Source: Alphaproteobacteria bacterium
Lineage (GTDB): Bacteria; Pseudomonadota; Alphaproteobacteria; Rhodobacterales; Rhodobacteraceae
Length of the DNA stretch: 10,266 bases
NCBI GenBank assembly: GCA_030830465.1
Contig: JAURMY010000235.1
Span: 1 to 10,266, forward strand
Reading direction: 5' to 3'
The notes under the pieces were generated by a model, which saw only the letters and a list, made by a program, of their open reading frames with translations, made no database searches and was not told where the DNA came from. The translations under genes and the position numbers were made by a program. Position 1 is the stretch's first letter; every line of letters begins with the position of its first letter. This document shows positions 6,161 to 10,266 of the stretch, in pieces.

Positions 6161-7041
6161 AACTGGCGCTGGCAATCCTGTTTGCGGCGATTGCCGCACC
6201 GGTATACGCGGTTAGTCTGGTGCCAAACGGCGCCTATGTTTGGCGTGGTGCAGAGGACCGCTTCGGTGGTTTCTCTGGCATTGAAGTGTCACAGGACGGC
6301 ACCGATTTCACCGTCATCAGCGATCGCGGCCGCATCCTGAACGGTCGTTTCGAACGCAAGGACGGACGCATCGCCGGTGTCAGAAGCGGCGCACTTTTGG
6401 ATCTGGAAACGCCCAAAGGGACGGCGGTCACCGGGTATGATGTGGATTCCGAGGGGCTGGCAATCGACAGCGCCGGGCACCTTTTCGTGTCATTTGAAAG
6501 CAACCACCGGGTTTGGGAATATGCGGTGCCTGGCGGGCCTGCGACGCGCCTGAAGCGACATCCGGATTTCAAGAGTTTTCAGGACAATTCCGGCATGGAG
6601 GCGCTGGCCATCGACACGGACGGCACCCTTTACACGCTGCCGGAACGGTCAGGCGCGCTGGAGCGGCCCTTTCCGGTTTACCGCTACCGCGCAGGCCGCT
6701 GGGACCAGCCGTTTGCGATCCGCCGGGACGGGCCCTTTTTGCCGGTCGGCGCGGATTTCGGGCCGGACGGCAGGTTTTACCTGCTGGAGCGGGATTTCCT
6801 GTGGTACGCCGGATTTGCAACGCGGATCAGGCGGTTCGATCTGACACCCACGGGCTTTGCCAATGAAGAAGTCCTGCTGACCACATCCTTTGGAACCCAT
6901 GACAATCTTGAAGGTCTTGCCGCCTGGAAGGACCCGCTAGGCAAGACCTGTTTGACCATGGTTTCTGACGATAACTTCAACTTCCTGCAGGTGACGGAAC
7001 TTGTGGAATATTGCGTGAACGAGGAGGCCGTTCAGAATTAG
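6157..7041 (+). CDS. Exported phytase-like (esterase-like activity of phytase family) protein
   Basis: The 294-residue protein starts [18 protein letters not shown], a clean Sec signal peptide with likely cleavage after Ala18. The mature part has repeated strand-type blocks typical of the phytase-like beta-propeller domain: [12 protein letters not shown] and VISDRGR (37-59), [46 protein letters not shown], and DNLEGLAAW followed by [16 protein letters not shown] near the C-terminus. Acidic residues in the SEGLAI and DNLEGLA turns are candidate metal or phosphate-site residues. The family name is historical; the substrate is not established, and phytase activity should not be assumed. ATG 6157 overlaps the mepA stop (6158-6160) as ATGA; an in-frame ATG at 6133 would lie inside mepA and spoil the signal peptide. 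It is the last gene of the three-gene operon and converges on the LOG gene 11 bp away. Confidence 0.88.
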   Translation: MKLALAILFAAIAAPVYAVSLVPNGAYVWRGAEDRFGGFSGIEVSQDGTDFTVISDRGRILNGRFERKDGRIAGVRSGALLDLETPKGTAVTGYDVDSEGLAIDSAGHLFVSFESNHRVWEYAVPGGPATRLKRHPDFKSFQDNSGMEALAIDTDGTLYTLPERSGALERPFPVYRYRAGRWDQPFAIRRDGPFLPVGADFGPDGRFYLLERDFLWYAGFATRIRRFDLTPTGFANEEVLLTTSFGTHDNLEGLAAWKDPLGKTCLTMVSDDNFNFLQVTELVEYCVNEEAVQN

Positions 7042-7052
7042 GGGCGGCGGCA

Positions 7053-7871
7053 TTAGACCGGTTCAAAAGCCTCCAGCACCTCCAACGCCTCTGCGGCGGT
7101 TTCAACGAAGGTGAACAGGTCCAGGTCCTCTTGTGCGATGGTGCCTGCCTCGGCCAACGCCGACCAGTTTATGATCTTTGTCCAAAAGGCCCGCCCGAAC
7201 AGGATGACGGGAATGGCCGCCATCCGGTGGGTCTGGATCAGGGTCAGGCTTTCAAACAATTCATCAAGCGTGCCGAAACCGCCGGGAAAAACCACAATGG
7301 CCTTGGCCCGCATCAGGAAATGCATCTTGCGGATCGCGAAATAGTGAAAATTGAAGCAGAGTTCGGGCGTGGCATATTGGTTGGGGGTCTGTTCATGCGG
7401 CAACACGATGTTCAATGAAATGGACCGTCCGCCCGCATCGGATGCGCCGCGATTACCGGCCTCCATCACGCCGGGGCCGCCGCCAGTGCAAATCACGTCA
7501 TGCCGCCCGTCGCTGTTCTGGCTGCGCATTGTGCACAAGCGGGCAAATTCCCGCGCTTCGGTGTAGTATTTTGACAATGCGGCCAGCGCCGGCGTGCGCG
7601 CACCCGACCTGTTCGCCGGATCCGGGATGCGGGCACCGCCAAACAGGACGATGGTGCTTTCGATACCGTGTTCTTCCAGCGCCATTTCGGTTTTCAGCAA
7701 TTCCAGTTGCAGGCGCACCGGGCGCAATTCGTCGCGGCACAGGAAATCGGCGTCGGAAAAGGCCAGACGATAGGTCGGCGACCGGGTCTGCGGCGTGTCG
7801 GGGACGGTTTTGACTTTTTGAATGTCGGTGCGTGCATCCGGAAAGCGGCGGTGCTTGATCTGTTCGTTCAT
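7053..7871 (-). CDS. LOG/TIGR00730-family Rossmann-fold protein (nucleoside 5'-monophosphate phosphoribohydrolase type)
   Basis: The 272-residue protein carries the lysine-decarboxylase-like/LOG signatures: VLFGGARIP (75-83), [15 protein letters not shown] (129-143), [12 protein letters not shown] (175-186) and PGGFGTLDE (196-204). In characterised LOG proteins the conserved Arg/Lys and the PGGxGTxxE motif bind and hydrolyse a nucleoside 5'-monophosphate, releasing the base (cytokinin activation in plants, purine nucleotide turnover by PpnN in E. coli); despite old names it is not a lysine decarboxylase. It is longer than the roughly 190-residue minimal LOG, with a polar N-terminal region of about 70 residues. 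I chose ATG 7871 because AGAGGA lies 5 bases upstream; an in-frame ATG at 7916 lacks that support and would run over the repeats of the divergent promoter region. The neighbour dapD faces away from it. Confidence 0.88.
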   Translation of the reverse strand: MNEQIKHRRFPDARTDIQKVKTVPDTPQTRSPTYRLAFSDADFLCRDELRPVRLQLELLKTEMALEEHGIESTIVLFGGARIPDPANRSGARTPALAALSKYYTEAREFARLCTMRSQNSDGRHDVICTGGGPGVMEAGNRGASDAGGRSISLNIVLPHEQTPNQYATPELCFNFHYFAIRKMHFLMRAKAIVVFPGGFGTLDELFESLTLIQTHRMAAIPVILFGRAFWTKIINWSALAEAGTIAQEDLDLFTFVETAAEALEVLEAFEPV

Positions 7872-7884
7872 TGGGGTCCTCTGT

Positions 7885-7915
7885 TCGCATTGCAGGCTGC
7901 TGTTGTCGCATTGCA
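7885..7915. repeat. 10-bp direct repeat at 21-bp pitch (possible regulator sites)
   Basis: TCGCATTGCA occurs at 7885-7894 and again at 7906-7915. The start-to-start distance of 21 bp is two turns of B-DNA, as expected for co-operative binding on one face. The second copy covers most of the candidate -35 of dapD. No binding protein is identifiable from the window. Confidence 0.45.
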
Positions 7916-7939
7916 CGGATCAGCATAACGAATTATAGG
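7911..7939 (+). promoter_or_regulatory. Candidate dapD promoter
   Basis: TTGCAC (7911-7916), a 17-bp spacer and TATAGG (7934-7939) give a plausible sigma-70-type promoter ending 39 bases before the dapD ATG. The -35 matches 3 of 6 and the -10 matches 4 of 6 consensus bases, with ideal spacing. The -35 overlaps the second TCGCATTGCA repeat. Confidence 0.45.
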
Positions 7940-7948
7940 CGATATGCT
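7922..7948. promoter_or_regulatory. Dyad centred on the shared -10 region
   Basis: AGCATA (7922-7927) and TATGCT (7943-7948) are perfect inverted copies separated by 15 bp. The dyad centre (7935) falls in the overlapping -10 boxes of the two divergent promoters, the position expected for a repressor that would shut both. Arms of only 6 bp could also arise by chance. Confidence 0.35.
7932..7937 (-). promoter_or_regulatory. Candidate -10 box for the LOG-family gene
   Basis: ATTATA on the plus strand is a perfect TATAAT on the minus strand, about 60 bases upstream of the LOG start codon. It overlaps the dapD -10 by four bases, so the two promoters would compete for RNA polymerase. No good -35 is found at 16-18 bp, so it may be a weak or activated promoter. 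Confidence 0.4.
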
Positions 7949-7978
7949 ATTGAGACCCGTCACAAGCTGGAGAACGAC

Positions 7979-8806
7979 ATGTCAAACGCCGACCTGGAAA
8001 CCGCCATCGAAGCTGCGTGGGAAGGCCGTGACGCGATCACACCCGCCACCAAGGGCGCCCAAAGGGACGCGATCGAGGCGACGCTGACCGCGCTGGACAG
8101 CGGCAAGCTGCGCGTGGCCGAGCGGTCCGGTGACGGGGTCTGGACCGTCAATCAATGGGCGAAGAAGGCGGTGCTTTTGGGGTTCCGCATCAAGGATATG
8201 GAGCAGCATCCCGGTGGGCCGCAGGCCGGCGGCTGGTGGGACAAGGTCGACAGCAAGTTCAAAGGCTGGGGCGACGCGCAATGGAAGTCCGCCGGATTTC
8301 GCGCGGTGCCCAATTGCGTCGTGCGACGGTCGGCCTTTATCGCGCCGGGCGTTGTGCTGATGCCGTCCTTTGTCAATCTCGGGGCCTATGTCGACGAGGG
8401 CACCATGGTCGATACCTGGGCGACGGTCGGAAGCTGCGCGCAGATTGGCAAGAACGTGCATTTGTCCGGCGGTGTGGGGATCGGCGGCGTGCTGGAGCCG
8501 ATGCAGGCTGGGCCGACGATCATTGAGGACAATTGCTTTATCGGCGCGCGCTCGGAAGTGGTCGAAGGCTGTATCGTGCGCGAAGGTTCGGTTCTGGGGA
8601 TGGGCGTGTTTATCGGCCAGTCGACCAAGATCGTGGACCGCGAATCCGGGGCGGTCATGTATGGCGAAGTGCCGGCGGGATCGGTGGTTGTGGCCGGATC
8701 CATGCCATCCAAGAACGGAATCAATCTATACTGCGCGGTGATCGTGAAAAAGGTCGATGCCAGGACCCGGTCAAAAACTTCGATCAACGAGTTGTTGCGC
8801 GACTGA
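7979..8806 (+). CDS. dapD: 2,3,4,5-tetrahydropyridine-2,6-dicarboxylate N-succinyltransferase DapD
   Basis: DapD transfers succinyl from succinyl-CoA to tetrahydrodipicolinate in the succinylase branch of meso-DAP/lysine synthesis. The 275-residue length is the family norm. Residues 1 to about 105 are the helical N-terminal domain; about 108-245 form the hexapeptide left-handed beta-helix ([19 protein letters not shown] onward). Asp145 in [12 protein letters not shown] and Glu193 in GARSEVVEG correspond in context and in 48-residue spacing to Asp141 and Glu189 of the E. coli enzyme. The C-terminus ([24 protein letters not shown]) is typical. ATG 7979 is preceded by GGAG (7969-7972) with 6-base spacing; in-frame codons upstream cross the promoter region and are rejected. 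It heads the dap cluster completed by dapE at the right edge. Confidence 0.97.
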   Translation: MSNADLETAIEAAWEGRDAITPATKGAQRDAIEATLTALDSGKLRVAERSGDGVWTVNQWAKKAVLLGFRIKDMEQHPGGPQAGGWWDKVDSKFKGWGDAQWKSAGFRAVPNCVVRRSAFIAPGVVLMPSFVNLGAYVDEGTMVDTWATVGSCAQIGKNVHLSGGVGIGGVLEPMQAGPTIIEDNCFIGARSEVVEGCIVREGSVLGMGVFIGQSTKIVDRESGAVMYGEVPAGSVVVAGSMPSKNGINLYCAVIVKKVDARTRSKTSINELLRD

Positions 8807-8815
8807 TCTGATTGC

Positions 8816-8900
8816 GCCACCTGCGGTGGCAGGATTTCACCTCGCCTTCCGCCCTTTGGGCGGGCGGCTCAGGCCGCCTCCGGCGGGAGTATTTGGGAAC
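8816..8900 (+). repeat. Cluster of GC-rich hairpins, probable Rhodobacteraceae dispersed element
   Basis: Four short perfect stems lie between dapD and the next gene: GCCACC-TGC-GGTGGC (8816-8830), CCGCCC-TTT-GGGCGG (8849-8863), GCGGC-TCAG-GCCGC (8864-8877) and CCGCC-TCC-GGCGG (8874-8886). The last two overlap and are alternatives. The 3' part, CCTCCGGCGGGAGTATTT running into AAAGATG, matches from memory a short element repeated widely in Rhodobacteraceae genomes next to gene starts. It may attenuate transcription out of dapD or stabilise mRNA; no T-run follows the stems, so a classical terminator is unlikely. Only one copy occurs in this window, so its repeat status rests on memory. Confidence 0.5.
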
Positions 8901-8904
8901 AAAG

Positions 8905-9234
8905 ATGGCTAAAGAGTCCCGCCAGCAGGTTTTCACGCTATTGGTCGAGGTCGGGCGCAATCCCGGCGACGGCCTGCCCAAGGGCGCGACCGGGGCGGCC
9001 CTGATGATCTATGCCAGCGGGATTGACGAGGCCGAGGCCGTCCGCGAAACGGTCGCGGTTTTGAAACAGGCCGAGATGGCGCCGCTGGATGTGTCCGGTT
9101 ACGGGACTTTGGAAGAGCGTCTGGCCGAAGGGCATGATATTGATGACGAGGAACGGGCTTTGATGGCGCGGGCGCTGGCGGAAAACGCGGTGATCGTGGC
9201 ACAGATGACGCCGTTTTATGACAAGGACGCTTAG
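8905..9234 (+). CDS. Unassigned 109-residue protein in the dap cluster
   Basis: I do not recognise a named domain. The product is acidic and soluble-looking, with no signal peptide, transmembrane segment or cysteine. The N-terminal half (QQVFTLLVEVG at 7-17, ALMIYASG at 32-39) alternates hydrophobic residues like beta strands, with GRNPGDGLPKGATGA (17-31) between them; DEAEAVRETVAVLKQAE (41-57) looks like an amphipathic helix. GYGTLEERLAEGHDIDDEERALMARA (65-90) is rich in Glu and Asp, and AVIVAQMTPFYD closes the chain, suggesting a small alpha/beta fold. I chose ATG 8905 because GGGA (8895-8898) lies 6 bases upstream and the longer frame from 8812 runs through the hairpin cluster and is arginine-rich. 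The next gene starts 31 bp downstream, so it is probably co-transcribed with the HAD gene and dapE. Confidence 0.8.
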   Translation: MAKESRQQVFTLLVEVGRNPGDGLPKGATGAALMIYASGIDEAEAVRETVAVLKQAEMAPLDVSGYGTLEERLAEGHDIDDEERALMARALAENAVIVAQMTPFYDKDA

Positions 9235-9265
9235 GGTCGCCGCCTGAAGGCGCAAAGGGGGTGTG

Positions 9266-9928
9266 ATGCAGGCCATTTTCCTTGATCTGGACGGGACGCT
9301 GATTGATCCGAAAGAGGGGATCACCGGATCCATCCAATATGCGCTGGCCGAAATGGGGCTGGTTGACATTCCCACCATGGATGAATTGACCTGGTGCATC
9401 GGGCCGCCCCTTTGGGAGTCGTTCCGCGTGCTGCTGGGCGAACGGGCCGATGTCAACGAAGCGGTGGCCTATTACCGCGAAAGATACACCGATACCGGCA
9501 TGTATGAGGCCGATGTCTATGACGGCATTGGTGAAATGCTGGAGGATTTGCGGGATACCGGTTTGCCGATGTTCATTGCGACCTCAAAGCCGCATGTCTA
9601 TGCCACCACGATTGCCGAGCATTTCGGGTTGATGCATTTTGTCGACGGGTTGTTCGGCTCGGAACTGGACGGAACCCATTCCGACAAGACCGATCTGCTG
9701 GCCCATGCCCTGGCGGAAACCGGGGTGGACCCCTACCGGTCGTTGATGATCGGGGATCGCAAGCATGATATCATCGGGGCGCAGAACAATGACATCCGCT
9801 CGTTAGGGGTGTTGTGGGGCTATGCCGATGAGGGTGAATTGCACATGGCCGAAGCGGATGCACTGGCGGGCGACCCGCAGGAGGTCGGTGAAATCGCGAT
9901 TGAGCTTTTGGGGCTTGAGGATGAGTGA
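9266..9928 (+). CDS. HAD-superfamily phosphatase, phosphoglycolate phosphatase (Gph)-like
   Basis: The 220-residue protein has all four HAD motifs: motif [11 protein letters not shown] (5-14) with nucleophile Asp7 and acid/base Asp9; motif II IATSKPH (104-110) with Thr106/Ser107; motif III Lys141 in HSDKTD; motif [14 protein letters not shown] (161-172) with metal-binding Asp164 and Asp168. A helical C1 cap lies between motifs I and II (about 16-90), as in Gph/PGMB-like phosphatases. It should dephosphorylate a small metabolite; 2-phosphoglycolate is only the family default and the dap context might hint at something else. AGGGGG (9256-9261) precedes ATG 9266; the in-frame GTG at 9263 is too close to it. 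It lies 31 bp after the small gene and 32 bp before dapE. Confidence 0.9.
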   Translation: MQAIFLDLDGTLIDPKEGITGSIQYALAEMGLVDIPTMDELTWCIGPPLWESFRVLLGERADVNEAVAYYRERYTDTGMYEADVYDGIGEMLEDLRDTGLPMFIATSKPHVYATTIAEHFGLMHFVDGLFGSELDGTHSDKTDLLAHALAETGVDPYRSLMIGDRKHDIIGAQNNDIRSLGVLWGYADEGELHMAEADALAGDPQEVGEIAIELLGLEDE

Positions 9929-9960
9929 GGGTGCGCGTCGGGCCGCGCGGGGGAAGTGGA

Positions 9961-10266
9961 ATGATTGAACCAATTGATCCGGTGAAACTGACGGCCGACC
10001 TGATCCGCTGTCCTTCGGTGACCCCGGCCGAGGGCGGCGCCATTGTTCTGTTGCAGGACCTGTTGCACGGGGCGGGGTTCCAGTGCGACCGGGTTGACCG
10101 GAATGGCGTTGCGAACCTGTTTGCCCGCTGGGGGCAGGGCAAGAACGGGCGGACATTCGGTTTTAACGGGCATACGGATGTGGTGCCGGTCGGGGATGCG
10201 GATGCCTGGACCTATGATCCGTTCGGGGCTGAAATCCGCGACGGTGTTCTTTACGGGCGCGGGGCG
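9961..10266 (+). CDS. dapE: Succinyl-diaminopimelate desuccinylase DapE, N-terminal part (runs off window)
   Basis: The 102 visible residues begin [22 protein letters not shown], the standard DapE/M20 start. [14 protein letters not shown] (66-79) contains His71 and Asp73, matching the first zinc-ligand histidine and the adjacent aspartate of M20 peptidases. [20 protein letters not shown] follows, and the window ends just before the expected D-M-K-G segment with the bridging aspartate. DapE removes succinate from N-succinyl-L,L-DAP, the step that follows DapD and the DapC transamination. Together with dapD this shows the succinylase pathway. A purine-rich GGGGGAAG stretch (9949-9956) lies just upstream of the ATG. 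The frame is intact to the edge. Confidence 0.96.
   Translation, partial: MIEPIDPVKLTADLIRCPSVTPAEGGAIVLLQDLLHGAGFQCDRVDRNGVANLFARWGQGKNGRTFGFNGHTDVVPVGDADAWTYDPFGAEIRDGVLYGRGA

Noticed and set aside
7871..7978. 36-codon N-terminal extension of dapD
   Set aside because: It would cross the candidate promoter and repeats, is Cys/Arg-rich unlike DapD, and the ATG at 7979 has a good Shine-Dalgarno and gives the normal 275-residue length.
8812..8904. 31-codon N-terminal extension of the 109-residue protein
   Set aside because: It consists of the GC-rich hairpin cluster translated; the ATG at 8905 has its own ribosome-binding site.
1..10266. Mobile element, phage, defence, CRISPR, tRNA or rRNA content
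   Set aside because: I found no transposase, integrase, terminal inverted repeats, regularly spaced repeats, or tRNA/rRNA-like folded sequence; gene content and composition are uniform core genome.

Overview
The window looks like chromosomal housekeeping DNA from an alphaproteobacterium of the family Rhodobacteraceae (roseobacter-type). The evidence is a GC-rich sequence of even composition, a Hint-domain protein remnant, a UMF1-family transporter next to mepA, a dapD - small ORF - HAD phosphatase - dapE cluster, and a GC-rich hairpin element ending in GGCGGGAGTATTT that I remember as abundant in this family. I see no mobile element, integrase, tRNA, rRNA or CRISPR array.

Layout. (1) 1-305, plus: C-terminal end of a Hint (hedgehog/intein-like) domain protein. 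(2) 404-2049, minus: a class IV PLP aminotransferase followed, with a 4-bp overlap, by a sulfotransferase-like P-loop protein. (3) 2203-2844, plus: exported MsrA; its end lies 3 bp from the end of a YggT-family membrane protein on the minus strand (2848-3135). (4) 3270-3800, plus: hotdog thioesterase-like protein. (5) 3873-7041, plus: a tightly coupled operon of UMF1-type MFS transporter, periplasmic murein endopeptidase MepA and an exported phytase-like/esterase-like beta-propeller protein, with stop/start overlaps at both junctions. (6) 7053-7871, minus: LOG/TIGR00730 nucleotide-processing protein. (7) 7979 to the right edge, plus: the diaminopimelate (lysine/peptidoglycan) cluster dapD, an unassigned 109-residue protein, a HAD phosphatase of the phosphoglycolate phosphatase type, and the start of dapE, which runs off the window.

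Cell-envelope themes recur: DAP synthesis supplies peptidoglycan precursor, MepA cuts peptidoglycan cross-links, and MsrA and the phytase-like protein appear to be exported. The two most interesting protein-level items are the overlapping aminotransferase/sulfotransferase-like pair, whose aminotransferase lacks the usual PLP-binding glutamate, and the unassigned small protein in the dap cluster. The most structured non-coding DNA is the LOG/dapD divergent region: overlapping -10 boxes face both ways, are centred in a dyad, and lie beside a 10-bp direct repeat at 21-bp pitch. I did not find a clearly new defence or mobile system; most of the window is ordinary core genome.
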